Below, piece after piece: positions 1-10,178 of a stretch of DNA of 64,000 nucleotides. The position numbers and the translations under genes were made by a program. Under the pieces are notes generated by a model. That model was given only the letters and a program-made list of their open reading frames with translations, made no database searches and was not told where the DNA came from. Source of the stretch: Palsa-601 sp963801185. Lineage in GTDB: Bacteria > Actinomycetota > Acidimicrobiia > Acidimicrobiales > Bog-793. Position 1 is the first letter of the stretch; every line of letters begins with the position of its first letter. The stretch is from assembly GCA_963801185.1 (NCBI GenBank), contig CAWDDW010000003.1, forward strand, positions 372,001-436,000, written 5' to 3'.

Positions 1-1474
1 AGTACCACCGCGACAGCTCCTCGGCGCTGATCCGGTACGTCCAGGGGTTGGCGTCCATCACGGTCTCGCGGGCCGCTCCGGGGACAGGGCCCGCGACCGG
101 AGCCTGCTCCAGGCGGAACGCCGAGGTGCCGGAGTCGGACTGGTAGTCGTTACCCGAGGCGTTTCTCACTATTAGATGCGACTCGTACCGGTCTCCCTTG
201 AACGGTTCGGTCTCCTCTTCCGGCGAGGTGCGGTTCACAGGGAACGTGGCACTGCACCCGCACGAGTCATAGGTCGGGTGCAGGATGGTTCCCGAAGGCG
301 CGACGTCGAGGGTCACCGTCTGGGTGATGTCCGTCATGCGGCCCCACTCGCCCCACTCGAGCCAGGGCACGAAACTCGTGCCGGCGTCCTCTTTCGACCA
401 GATGGTCGTGTACTCGAGGTGCTCGGTGCCCTTCGGACCTGTCCTCGCCGGCGACTCGGTCGCATACGTGAGCAGCGGCGTGTCGCTCGACGCGCTGTCC
501 GGGCGGCCGTAGACGATCGGGGCATAGGCGATCTGCAGGTAATCGGGGTTGGAGCGGGTGACGACCGAGAGCTTCGCCGCGATGACCCGGACCACCGGCG
601 GAAAGCTCGTGGTCGACAACGCCTTGTCGACGGCAATCGTGACGTGCTGGGTTCCCGTGTCGATCGTGCCGAAGACCGCCGCGTACGTGAACGGTCGTGC
701 CCCGGCGAAGAGGACGAGTTGCTGTTCCGGGCCCGTGCCTACCGTCACATCGATCACGGCGGCCGTGTTGTGCCCGAAGGCCCACGACGTCTTCGGCGCC
801 GCGAGGACGAGCTGGAGCAAACCTGCACCGGACTCCCGTCTCTTCGGGGCCGTCCCGGGCGAGAGAGTGACGCCCGGGCCGGTGATGGCGCCGGTGGCCG
901 AGAGATCGCCGGCGGGATCGGCCGTCACGGTCACCGTGTCGGGCTTGGATGCGGTGACCTTCGTCCCCGTGGGAACGCCCGACGGGCTCGCCCACGTCGG
1001 TGGCGCAGGAGGTCCGTGACCGGGCGGGCCGGGCTTGGCGCCGGCGGCGAAACTCAACCCGACTATCCCCACGACGCTGTCCCTGTTCCCGTCGGTGAGC
1101 CGCACCACGGCGGCCAGGCAGTTCTTCGTGCCGCACGCGAGACCGCCGATCGCCGTGCTGATCCGAGAGAGCACCTGGAACTTCGTGGAGACCGTGCCTG
1201 ACTTCGTGCCGAAGAAGACAGCGTTCTGACGGTTCTCACACCCGTCCTCTCCGATGGTGAGCGCCTTCGCAGTGCACTCGAGGGCAAGCAGAGTGGCCCC
1301 CGCCGGCTCACCCTTCACGGTGATCTGGAGGACCTGGCCGGAGTGGAGACCCGAAGCCGGCTTGACCGTGATCGAAGGGCTCGACGTGTGATGAGCCGGA
1401 GCGGTTGCTCCGGCACCTAGGGCGCCGATCGACGCAGCGACCGACGCCACGATGGCAATCGCTTGGCGGATCAT
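1..1474 (-). CDS. Secreted neocarzinostatin-fold protein, partial (3' end off the window)
   Basis: The frame is open from an ATG at 1474 to the window edge, giving at least 491 residues with no stop, so the C-terminus is missing. Residues 1-26 form a signal peptide (short basic N-region, alanine/isoleucine core). Residues 33-143 resemble the neocarzinostatin/macromomycin beta-sandwich: Cys67 and Cys79 are spaced like the first disulfide, and Cys114 and Cys119 are exactly five apart like the second, followed by a V-G-L-S-F strand. A proline/glycine linker leads into a second extracellular domain of about 300 residues that I do not recognise; it contains paired tryptophans (WLEWGEWG) and a CGC motif. 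Its ATG overlaps the stop of the upstream patatin gene (ATGA), so the two are translationally coupled. The domain alone does not show that an enediyne is made; many actinobacteria carry stand-alone copies. Fold call fairly sure, role unknown. Confidence 0.72.
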   Translation of the reverse strand, partial: MIRQAIAIVASVAASIGALGAGATAPAHHTSSPSITVKPASGLHSGQVLQITVKGEPAGATLLALECTAKALTIGEDGCENRQNAVFFGTKSGTVSTKFQVLSRISTAIGGLACGTKNCLAAVVRLTDGNRDSVVGIVGLSFAAGAKPGPPGHGPPAPPTWASPSGVPTGTKVTASKPDTVTVTADPAGDLSATGAITGPGVTLSPGTAPKRRESGAGLLQLVLAAPKTSWAFGHNTAAVIDVTVGTGPEQQLVLFAGARPFTYAAVFGTIDTGTQHVTIAVDKALSTTSFPPVVRVIAAKLSVVTRSNPDYLQIAYAPIVYGRPDSASSDTPLLTYATESPARTGPKGTEHLEYTTIWSKEDAGTSFVPWLEWGEWGRMTDITQTVTLDVAPSGTILHPTYDSCGCSATFPVNRTSPEEETEPFKGDRYESHLIVRNASGNDYQSDSGTSAFRLEQAPVAGPVPGAARETVMDANPWTYRISAEELSRWY

Positions 1475-2458
1475 GAGTGGCTCTTCATGAGCACGCGGCC
1501 CACCTCGCGGCCTGCTGGCCCGTCGAGGTGACTCCTGGCAGCTTCGATCGCTGCTTCGGCGACGGGTGCCCGCCGCCGGAAGTCCATGGGTTGCAATCCC
1601 ATCTGATCGAGCACGACAGTCGTGGGCTCGAACACGAGGACGGGGATCCCGACTGCATCGAGCTTGCGGATCTCGCGTGACAGCGCGCGCCTGGCGGGCA
1701 ACCGTGCGGCGGCTCGCAGCCAGGCAGGCGACAGCGGACCCTCCTGAACGCGCTCCGCCGACATCGGCGAGCTGCACGATCACCGCGTCGAGCCGCTCAC
1801 CCGCGAGCAGGTCGGCGTTCGTCGGGGAGTGGACGCCACCGTCGACGTAGCGGGCGCCGCCGATCTGGACCGGCCGGAAGACCGCCGGAATGGCGCAGGA
1901 GGCCTGAACGGCCTGCGAGACGGTCGCCGGTGGCGCTCCCCCGCGCCCGAACACGACGAGCCGCCCCGCATCGATGTCTACGGCACAGAGCCACATCGCG
2001 CTCTCTGGCCACCGTCCGTCGGGGAAGAGGTGGGTGAAGCCGGCAAACCACGATGTGGTGTCGCGCCTTCCCTCCGGCAGTAGGGCGGTCACTGCGATTC
2101 CGGGGCGAACCGAGCTCGGTCTGGCGAACAACCTGCCGAGGACCTCAGGGGACGAGGGTCCCATCCGCTGGGTCCGCGGCTCGAGCGCCGGCTGAGACTG
2201 CGGGGGCGCCGGCACACCGTTCAGCAAGGAGCTGCCGGCCGGGGTCAGCGGCCGTCCCGAGGCCCGGGCGAACAGGTCCTCGGCGCTGACGCCGGCCCTC
2301 AGTGATGCTGCCGCAACCGAGCCGGCCGAGGTTCCCACGATCACCTCTGCCTGCCTCGGGTCCCATCCGGTCACCCCGGCGATCGCCGCCAGTACTCCTG
2401 CGTGGTACGCCTGGCCTACGACTCCGCCGGCGCCGAGGACGAGCCCGATCCGTGTCAT
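1471..2458 (-). CDS. Patatin-like phospholipase (frame break near 1774)
   Basis: Patatin-family Ser/Asp hydrolase, probably acting on membrane or storage lipids. The ATG at 2458 opens with the glycine-rich oxyanion motif GLVLGAGGVVG, then the nucleophile elbow G-T-S-A-G-S near residue 45, and the dyad Asp in Y-V-D-G-G. Just after D-A-V-I-V the frame changes: the conserved S-S-P-M-S and the C-terminal helix region (ending at the TGA 1473-1471) lie in the next frame. Deleting one base near 1774 restores VIV-SSPMS, which is the expected family sequence, so I read one protein of about 328 residues. Uncorrected, the first frame would read straight into the downstream neocarzinostatin-fold gene, an artefact to watch for. 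It is divergent from the SnoaL-like gene, with under 50 bases between starts. Confidence 0.8.
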
Positions 2459-2484
2459 GTCCTCGATTCTTGCGCCCTTTGGCC

Positions 2485-2922
2485 ATGTGGCAGGCTCTCG
2501 ACCCGATGGACCGCTCGGAGGACTCGATTCGCGACTGGCGCGAGGCGGTGGTGAGAGAGCACATGGCGTCGGAGAACGAGCTGCGTTTCGAAGACACGAT
2601 GCTGACGTTCAGCCATCCCCGGTACGAGATAGTGCCAACGGGCGAGGTCTTCGACGGCGCCGAGTCCGTGGCGGCGTACTACCGCTCGAGCCGGGAGGCG
2701 GTCCCCGACCAGAGGAACGAGCTCCTGACGCTCCACCACTACGACCAGGGTGTCCTCGTCGAATTCGTGCTCATGGGGACCGCCGCCTGGGGCGCGTCCA
2801 AGGGCCGGGAGTTCGAGTGCCAGATGGTGGCGCTGTTCGACTTCGACGAGGCAGGCATCGTGTGCGAGCGGGTGTACTTCGATCGCCGGACGATCAGGGA
2901 CCAACTGACCGGCAGCGGCTAG
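2485..2922 (+). CDS. SnoaL-like / NTF2-fold protein
   Basis: A small cone-shaped NTF2-fold protein of 146 residues (139 if the ATG at 2506 is used; neither start has a strong ribosome binding site). The pattern is typical of SnoaL-like polyketide-cyclase/steroid-isomerase relatives: an N-terminal helix pair, then R-Y-E-I-V-P-T-G-E-V-F-D-G, a helix A-A-Y-Y-R-S-S, and closing strands ending in E-C-Q-M-V-A-L-F-D-F-D. The catalytic or ligand role cannot be read from sequence; such proteins bind hydrophobic ligands in a pocket. It is divergent from the patatin lipase, sharing a very short intergenic space. Confidence 0.7.
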   Translation: MWQALDPMDRSEDSIRDWREAVVREHMASENELRFEDTMLTFSHPRYEIVPTGEVFDGAESVAAYYRSSREAVPDQRNELLTLHHYDQGVLVEFVLMGTAAWGASKGREFECQMVALFDFDEAGIVCERVYFDRRTIRDQLTGSG

Positions 2923-3006
2923 CCAGCGGCCGGCGCCCTTCGCGACCCGAGTGGGAACTGACTTGCCGACTTGACTCAGCTTTGTCCTCGGAAGGCTCAT
3001 GGATCG

Positions 3007-4005
3007 TCAAAGCGCGTGATAGCCCGGCACCGTCTCGTGGGGACAGTCAAGGTAGACCTTGGCCTCGGGAGGCTGGGCGAAGCGCCCATGGCTCCAACGT
3101 ATCTCCACGTGCCCGCTCACGACCCGCTCGTCCCCGGTGCTGCGTACCTCGCAGACCGCCGTCCATCCGACGCGGGGCTGGCCACCAGGCTGGGCCTCGA
3201 CGGTGAACCGGTCGAGGCGGAACTCCTGGCGCCAGTCCCACGGCGTGTCGATGCGGAGTCGCATCGACCCGTTCCTGCTGGCGCCGAGCACGAAATACGG
3301 GACCGACCCGATCCGCAGCAATCTCCACAGAACCGCCTCCGCGTTGGCAGTGGTGATCTGCGCTCGCCACTCCCGTGCGGTCGCATCAGCCACGACGCGG
3401 CACAGCCTGTCGTACTCCGCTGCGGCGCCGGGAGGCCAGCCGGCCTTCAGTGCTGACGCCAGCAGTCTGCGCTGTTCGCTGACGAGGCTCATCGCGAACA
3501 TCGGCAGGCCGCCAGTCCCGACGACCTCGGCGCACGCCTCGTACAGGGCCTGGTACTGGTCGGGAGCCGTGCGGACGTACCAGTCTCGGGTGTCAGTGAC
3601 CGTCGCAGTCGAGAGAAGTCCCTCGACGAGTCTGGCCGGGCTCGGGTTGTGGAGGATCTGCGAGAGGTACTTGCAGCTCACGAGATACACGTGATCGACC
3701 CGCAGGTCGGCCGGGACGACCTCGTCGCCGGGGGGCCGGCGACCGCCCGTCCACTCGATCATGCGGGGCCGCCGCCCGCCGAGGGCGTCGGCCGCATCGA
3801 GGAACGCTCGCCCGTTCGACCAACCAGCGTCGAAGTCCGTCTCGTACTCGCCCGATCGCCACAGCTCCTCGAGCCTCGACCATTCGGCCTCACCGAGGTT
3901 GCGGAAGACCGGCGGCCGTGCGGAGATGACCGCTCCGAGGGAGTCGGCTCCGACCATGCCGAGGCCGGTGGCAAGCTCCGTTACGAACGTCCGGTGCGAG
4001 GGCAC
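3007..4005 (-). CDS. Putative restriction endonuclease of the adjacent methyltransferase
   Basis: A 332-residue soluble protein starting at GTG 4005, only three bases after the stop of the methyltransferase gene, so the two are co-transcribed. A cluster near residues 97-115 (D-L-R-V-D-H-V-Y-L-V-S-C-K-Y) looks like the Asp...x-x-Lys core of a PD-(D/E)XK nuclease, with S-C-K in place of the usual acidic-x-Lys, and an upstream E-W-T-G could provide an acidic residue. The second half is rich in beta strands and Trp/Arg, as in DNA-binding restriction subunits. The gene order (small regulator, methylase, this gene) is the strongest argument. No family name can be given with confidence; an accessory specificity subunit is the main alternative. 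Confidence 0.55.
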   Translation of the reverse strand: MPSHRTFVTELATGLGMVGADSLGAVISARPPVFRNLGEAEWSRLEELWRSGEYETDFDAGWSNGRAFLDAADALGGRRPRMIEWTGGRRPPGDEVVPADLRVDHVYLVSCKYLSQILHNPSPARLVEGLLSTATVTDTRDWYVRTAPDQYQALYEACAEVVGTGGLPMFAMSLVSEQRRLLASALKAGWPPGAAAEYDRLCRVVADATAREWRAQITTANAEAVLWRLLRIGSVPYFVLGASRNGSMRLRIDTPWDWRQEFRLDRFTVEAQPGGQPRVGWTAVCEVRSTGDERVVSGHVEIRWSHGRFAQPPEAKVYLDCPHETVPGYHAL

Positions 4006-4008
4006 CCG

Positions 4009-5473
4009 TCAGCGATCGGAGCTGCCCTGCGCATACGAGCCGAGCCGCTCCTGGTCGCCCCGGTCGAGGAGCTCGATCACGTCGAACACCGGCTTGCCCG
4101 GTCCCCTCAACGTCTTGAGCGCGGCGAGACCGGCACTGTTGCGCACCGGAGCGTCCGTGGTCAGGAGAACGAGGCGCAGGTCGTCACGGCAGGCATGCAC
4201 GACGGCGGCCTTGCCGAGTGCCTTCCACAACGTGTCGGCACGCCTCAGCCCAGCCCGATTCGACGTGAATGCGCCCGACACGTCGAAGGCCCACTCCCCG
4301 CCGGAGACATCGCGAGCGGTGAAGCTGAGCTCCACCCCCGCTCGAGGGAGCTTGACGTCGCCACGGATGTCGGTGAACCCGCACTGTTCGAGGACGATGC
4401 CGGCGAGCTCCTTTGCCAGCCGTCCCTCCCGGACTGCACGAGACTGGAAGTCATCTTCGTCTTCGGCCGGTACGACTGCCGGGAAGCTCGATCCGGACCG
4501 GGCTCGTCGGCGACGCCTCTTGGCGGCGCAGGCTCTCGATCTCCTCCGCGACCCGCTCGCGTGCTTGCTCGCAGTACCTCTGATCGGTGTCGAACCCGAT
4601 GAAGTGGCGCCGCGTGCGCAAGGACGCGACCGCAGTGGTGCCTGACCCGATGAACGGGTCGAGCACGACGTCTCCCGCGTAGGTGTAGAGCTCGATCAAC
4701 CGTGTGGGCAGCTCCACAGGGAACGGTGCGGGATGATTCACCCGGGTGGCGCTCTCCGGTGGGATCTCCCACAGATCGGTCGTCGCCTCGAGGAACTCGT
4801 CGCGTGAGATCGTCGCTGTCGACGGCAGCGCGAGCTCGAGCCGCACTTCCGGTTTGAGCGCCCGGTCGAAACGACCCTTGCTAGCGATCACGATCCTCTC
4901 CGTGACATCCCGCAGCACCGGATTGCTCGGCCTCTGGAACGTCCCCCAGGCACACGAGCCGCCGGCCGCACGGCCCTTCCACCAGACCACCTCGCCGCGA
5001 AGGAGGAGCCCGAGGTCCTGAAGGATCTCGGTGACGTCGCCGGCGAGGGAGCGATAGGGGCGGCGGCCGAGATTGGCCACGTTCACGGCAATCCGCCCAC
5101 CGGGCTCGAGCACGCGCTTGCACTCCTCGAACACCTGGCGGAGCAGGCCGAGGTACTCGAAGTACGTGCCTGGCACACCGTTCTTCCCGAGGCTCTCCTC
5201 GTACTCCTTGCCGGCGAAGTACGGCGGAGACGTCACGACGAGCGCCACCGAGTTGGACGCCACACCCGTCATCTCGCGGGCGTCATGCTGATAGATGATG
5301 TCGAGTGTCTTCGGGCGCACCACCGTCGTATCGGTCGAGAGCTCCGGAGGGACGAACCGCTCGTAGAACGCGGAGGCATCGTGGCTCTCCCTGCGGGACG
5401 ACCCGAAGCGGGCGGTCGAGGTGGCCCTCCGCACACGGGCGCGACGGGGACCGGGCAGCGCGTCGAGCGTCAC
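4009..5473 (-). CDS. Beta-class DNA (adenine-N6 or cytosine-N4) methyltransferase with C-terminal extension (frame break near 4482)
   Basis: SAM-dependent DNA methyltransferase starting at GTG 5473. Motif IV T-S-P-P-Y (residues 81-85) precedes motif I D-P-F-I-G-S-G-T-T (272-280), the beta-class order; TSPPY means amino (N4/N6) methylation. After residue ~325 the first frame ends at once in an arginine run, while the next frame continues with convincing coding (D-F-Q-S-R-A-V-R-E-G-R) but has no start codon of its own until a GTG deep inside. Removing one base from the CCC/GGG run at 4481-4483 joins them into one protein of about 487 residues. The ~150-residue extension (E-W-A-F-D-V-S-G, then W-K-A-L-G-K-A) has the strand-turn-helix look of a restriction-endonuclease fold. 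It sits between a ribbon-helix-helix gene (4-base overlap) and a putative nuclease gene (3-base gap). Confidence 0.82.
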
Positions 5474-5703
5474 GCGGTCCTCCTAGCACGCTCGTCTGAG
5501 GCGCCATGTTCTACTCCGCGCGTCTCCAACAGCAGGTCGGGGGGCGGGAGGCGGTCCAAGAAGTCGGAGAGCGCGCGGGTCAGGAGAAGATTGGCCGAGA
5601 CGTCCCGAGCCGCCGCCGCCTCATGAAGCGCCTCGTGCAGCGACGCCGGCAACCGGATCGCAGTCGTCACCCGCGGCTCGGAACAGCACTTCGGTCGTCC
5701 CAT
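5470..5703 (-). CDS. Ribbon-helix-helix (Arc/CopG-type) DNA-binding protein heading the R-M operon
   Basis: 77 residues from ATG 5703. R-V-T-T-A-I-R-L-P at residues 11-19 is the DNA-contacting beta strand of a ribbon-helix-helix protein, followed by two helices (A-L-H-E-A-A-A-A-R-D and S-A-N-L-L-L-T-R-A-L-S-D-F-L). A proline-rich tail follows. The stop overlaps the methyltransferase GTG by four bases (GTGA). As first gene of the operon it may autoregulate methylase and nuclease expression, as small controller proteins do in restriction systems; an antitoxin-like role is the alternative. The 129-bp divergent region upstream (5704-5832) is shared with the hydrolase gene and would hold its operator. 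Confidence 0.68.
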   Translation of the reverse strand: MGRPKCCSEPRVTTAIRLPASLHEALHEAAAARDVSANLLLTRALSDFLDRLPPPDLLLETRGVEHGASDERARRTA

Positions 5704-5832
5704 GCGATGACGATAACGATGGGGTGTGACGAACTGGTGGATACCGCGCGCACAAACGCGCACTTATGGCCAATACACGAACGCTCAGCTGAGCTAGGCT
5801 GCTGCGGAAGCAGCCTCGGGGGTGACCGGCAG

Positions 5833-6847
5833 TTGAGCACGAGTAGACATGTCCGCGTCGCGATCGCGGCACTCAGCGTGCTCGCGACCGGCGTTGGTGC
5901 TGCAACGATCGCATCCAGGCACGCACGCTCGGTGCCGAGCGAAGCCCACCACATCGGGCTCCATGTGGCGTCGTCTCCCCAGTCGACACAGGTCGCGCTG
6001 CCCCGTGTCCCGGCAGCCGGCGGCTACCTGGGGGTGGTGCCCAACCCAAGCGCCGGCAAGTCGACAGCCGAGCAAATTCGCCCTCTCGAGAAGGCGGTCG
6101 CGCGCCCGTTCGGGATCGTCTCCTTGTACACAGGCTGGGCGGCGCACCCACCGATCGCCGCGCTCGGGGCAGCTGCCAGCACCGGGGCAATCCCGATGGT
6201 GAGCATGCACTGTGGTCCGAGTGACGCCGCTGTGGCCGCTGGGAGCTACGACGGCCTGCTCCGGGCGGACGCCGAGGCCTATCGCGCGGTACGGCAGACC
6301 GGTCCTTTTCCGTTGGTTCTGGGAGATGAACCTCACCGCGTCCGGCCACAACCCTTCGTGTCTAGGCACTCAGTCGGCCGGGGCCGACTTCGTCAAGGCC
6401 TGGAAGCACATCTGGGACATCTTCCATGAGGTCGGAGCCGGCAACGTCGCCTTCGTCTGGGCTCCGAGCGCAGCTAGGGGTGTTCCGTCACCGGTCAAGT
6501 TCTACCCCGGCTCCCCTTACGTCAACTGGATCGCGGCTGACCTTCTCGACCGAGCAGGCTACGGCACGTTCGCACAGATGTTCAGCCCCTTTTACGAGAA
6601 GTGGGTCACCCAGCACAAGCCGATGCTCGTCAGCGAGACCGGAGCAGTCGGCTCTGCCGCGCAGGCCACTTGGCTGAATGGGATCAGAGCGACCCTCCCG
6701 ACCGAGTTCCCGGCGTTGCGCGGCGTCGTCTACACCGACTCCGTCAACAACATGGGCGACTACGTCTTGAAACCCGGCACTGCGGGAATGGCGGCCTTCG
6801 TCGCTCTCGGCCGCCTCCCGTATCTCTCGGAGATGGGCGGAGAGTGA
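5833..6847 (+). CDS. Secreted GH26-like glycoside hydrolase (frame break near 6288)
   Basis: The start is taken as TTG 5833 because it gives a clean signal peptide (residues 1-25, alanine/valine core). The catalytic domain resembles family GH26 beta-mannanases and related actinobacterial endo-glycanases: acid/base Glu in R-W-F-W-E-M-N and a probable nucleophile Glu in M-L-V-S-E-T-G. The N-terminal half (to A-Y-R-A) and the part with both glutamates lie in different frames; removing one G at 6288/6289 gives a continuous A-Y-R-A-Y-G-R-P-V-L-F-R-W-F. Corrected length is about 338 residues, normal for the family. The stop overlaps the GTG of the NHL-repeat gene (GTGA), so both are made together. 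Likely role: trimming or remodelling an extracellular polysaccharide; substrate not determinable. Confidence 0.75.
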
Positions 6848-9800
6848 CCATGCCCCGACGGCCCTTGCGCGCGGCCGCCTATGCCGGCGCGCTTGCTGTC
6901 GCTTCATGCCTCGTGCTCGCGACGCCCGGCAGCGCCGGGATCGGCCTTGCCGCTACCCGAGACCAACATCCGAACGCTGCCAAGCACGTGAAGCCAGTTG
7001 GCAAGCTGGAGACGGTTGCAGGTTCACTCGGCACCGGTAGCTCCGTTTACGTTGCCCAGCAACCAGTCGGCGTCGCGATCTCCTCGAACGGCGACGTGAT
7101 CGTCACAGACGACGGGTCGAGCTCCATCCGGCTGCTGACTCCGGCGGGCACCGAGACCGTTCTCGCCGGGACAGGCGTCACCTCATACAACGGTGACGCC
7201 CGGCCCGCAACGAGCGCATCCCTCGCCTCACCCACGGCATCGATCCCGGTCGCCGGTGGAATCGCCGTCGCTGACACCTACAACGAGCGGGTGCGCCTGA
7301 TCGCCAGCGCGTCCTGCACGTCGTCGTGCCCGTTCGGGCTTGCGACCACGAAAGGAGACATCTACACCCTCGCCGGAATCGGGAGCTCGGGATACACCGG
7401 TGACGGCGGCCGGGCCACCAAGGCGCGGCTCGACGGCCCGGAAGGGCTAGCAGTCGACCAATCGGGCGACCTCCTGATAGCCGATACCTACTCGGATGCG
7501 ATCCGCCTCGTGGCGAAGGCCAACTGCAGATCGGACTGCGCCTTCGGGCTGTCGTCGACGACCGCCGGGGACATCTACACGATCGCCGGCGACGGTCACT
7601 ACGGGTCGACAGGAGATGACGGGCCGGCGAAGAGCGCCAAGCTGGCCACGCCGACGAGCATTGCTGTCGACACCGCCGGCGATGTCTTGATGGCGGACTC
7701 CGGGAACAACGAGATACGCCTCATAGCGGCGCGCCGCTGCACCTCTCACTGCCCGTTCGGCCTCACGTCGACGAGCGCCGGGGACATCTACGCGATCGCA
7801 GGTACAGGCGTGGCCGGGCACTCCCCGAGCGGCGGCCGAGCCGCGACCGCCCTCCTCGACGCGCCGTCCGCCGTGGCGCTCGGCCCGAGCGGCGATCTCC
7901 TCGTCGCTGACAGCTTGGATCACGTGGTCCAGCTCGTCGCTGCGGCCAGCTGTGCCGGTGGCTGTCCGTTCGGGCTTCGGTCGACCGCCATCGGGGACAT
8001 CTACACGGTCGCGGGCGACGGTGTGGACGGCACCACAGGAGACGGCGGCGCAGCCACGAATGCGAGGCTCGTCTCGCCTACGGGCATCGTGGTCGATCCG
8101 GCCGGCAACTTGCTGATCGCCGACCCGGCGAACTCGCGCGGTACGAGAGGTCGCGGCTTCGAGATGTACCCACGCTTGCAGATACGGCTTGGCTTCGACG
8201 ACTGCCGGTGACATCTACCCTGTCGCCGGGACCGGGGCGAGGAGTGGCTCGGGCCACAACGTCGGCCGATCCACATTGGAGTTCAAGGAGCCGCTCGGCG
8301 CTACAACAGACGGGCGTGGCGACGTCTTCGTCGCCGACACAGGCGACAACCGGATCCGGATGGTCGCCGGGGCCACGTGCGCCAAGGCCTGCCCCTTCGG
8401 TCTCGCAACGGTGCGAGGCGACGTCTACATCCTGGCGGGGCAGATCAACCCGGGCTTCGGCGGGGACGGGGGGCCGGCGACGCATGCATTCCTCCGCGCA
8501 CCGTCGGCCGTGGCCGTCGGCGCGTCAGGTGATCTGCTTGTTGCCGACACCGGCAACAACCGGGTCCGCCTAATCGCGGCGGTGAACTGCAAGCGGAACT
8601 GCCCCTACGGCTTGGGCAGGACGACGGCAGGCGACATCTACACGATCGCCGGCACGGGCAGGACCGGCTCTTCTGGGGACAGCGGTCCGGCGACACGCGC
8701 GGACCTGTGGGGCCCCGGTGGCCTCGCCGTCGGGGAGTCGGGAGATCTCCTCGTTGCCGACACCGGCAACGACCGGGTGCAGCTGATCGCGGCGACCAAG
8801 TGTCGATCGAAGTGCCCGTACGGTCTTTCCTCCATCACTGTGGGCGACGCCTACACAGTGGCCGGGACTGACAAGGCTGGCTTCTCAGGTGATGGCGGCC
8901 CCGCGCAGAAGGCGGCTCTGTCCGGCCCGATCGGCCTCGCGAGCGGGCCGTCGGGATCGGTCCTCATCGCCGACAGCTTGAACAACCGAGTTCGCCTGCT
9001 GGCGAGCGACAACTGCAAGTCAGCGTGCGAGTACGGGCTCTCGTCCACAAAGGATGGAGACATCTACACGGTTGCCGGCAATGGCGGCTACGGCGACACC
9101 GGCGACCAACGGGCCGGACCACGAGCGGCGCTGGCCTACCCGACCGGCGTGGCGGTCGACGCCGCCGGCAACCTCTTCATCGCCGACTTCGGCAACAACT
9201 CGGTCCGCGTGCTCTGGAACGAGTCGTGCGTCAACTCCTGCCCGTACGGCGTTGCCGCCGCAGCGCGTGGCGAGATCTCGGTGATAGCGGGCAACGGCAG
9301 TGCCGAACCCTCGCCCGACGGAGAGCCGGCGCTCGGCCGCCCGCTGGCGGGGCCGGTGGCGGTGGCGAGCGGCCCAGGCGGTGGCATCCTCGTCGTGGAA
9401 TCGGGTAACAACGCGATCCGGCAAATCGACTCGGTTCCCACCGATGGCTACGCGTTCGTGACCTCGGCAGGCAGCGTCCACAACTTCGGGAGCCCCTTCT
9501 ACGGTTCCACCCGTGTGACGGGCTCGTCACTCATCGTCGGCATCTCCGCCGATCCCCTGGCGGGCGGGTACTGGTTGGCGGGAGCCAACGGCTCGGTCGA
9601 GAATTTCGGTGGTGCCGCGTGGATGGGCTCGATGCGGTCCCACCACCTGCGTGCACCGATCGTCGGCATCGTATCTACGCCGACGGGCAACGGGTATTGG
9701 CTCGTCGCCGCGAACGGTGCGGTATATCCCTTCGGGGGTGCCCGCTTCCACGGCTCTCTCGTTCACAAGACCCTCTCGAAGCCGGTGGTGGCGATGGCCT

Positions 9801-10165
9801 CCGGCAAGAGCGGCAAGGGCTACTGGCTGGTGACTTCGGCCGGCCAGGTGTTCGCCTTCGGTGATGCCCGCTACTTCGGATCCGCTGTCCACCTGACGAA
9901 CATCGTGGGCATCGTGGCGGATCGGAGCAGGAACGGGTACTACCTCTTCGGCTCGGATGGACGCGTAACCTCCTACGGCGACGCGCACAACTACGGCTCT
10001 CTCCTCCACAAAAAGCACGCTCCGATCACCGGCATGTCGATAGATCCGGCCACAGGTGGCTACCGGATCGTGACCGCGACCGGAGCCGTCTATCCGTTCC
10101 ATGCCCGGGCCTACGGACAACCTGCGCCGACGACAGGTGTCGTCGGCATCGCCACCGGAGAGTAG
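6844..10165 (+). CDS. Secreted NHL-repeat protein with Cys-paired inserts and C-terminal GYWLV propeller (frame break at 8140)
   Basis: GTG 6844 (or ATG 6850) begins a signal peptide. The protein, about 1,106 residues after correction, has two parts. Residues ~45-860 carry ten NHL-type blades of roughly 75-80 residues (L-A-V-D-x-x-G-D-L-L-I-A-D-T-x-N-x-R-V-R-L-I-A), and each contains an insert of the form C-x-x-x-C-(P)-(F/Y)-G-L before G-D-I-Y-T-I-A-G. Residues ~870-1,106 hold about six short repeats of the G-Y-W-L-V / F-G-x-A / G-S kind common in Acidimicrobiia surface proteins. One extra G at 8140/8141 shifts the frame; removing it gives N-S-R-V-R-E-V-A-A-S-R-C and a regular fifth repeat. 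No catalytic motif is seen; a carbohydrate- or protein-binding scaffold on the cell surface is likely. Confidence 0.82.
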
Positions 10166-10178
10166 GAAGCCGGCTGCC

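Noticed and set aside
176..1201. Long open frame on the + strand
   Set aside because: It is antisense to the neocarzinostatin-fold gene, whose signal peptide, disulfide pattern and coupling to patatin are convincing. Arg/Gly-rich content of the antisense product is typical of a high-GC shadow.
6850..10165. Reading the NHL/GYWLV protein as a phage tail or adhesin fibre
   Set aside because: No phage genes nearby, a signal peptide is present, and the repeat types are those of actinobacterial surface proteins.
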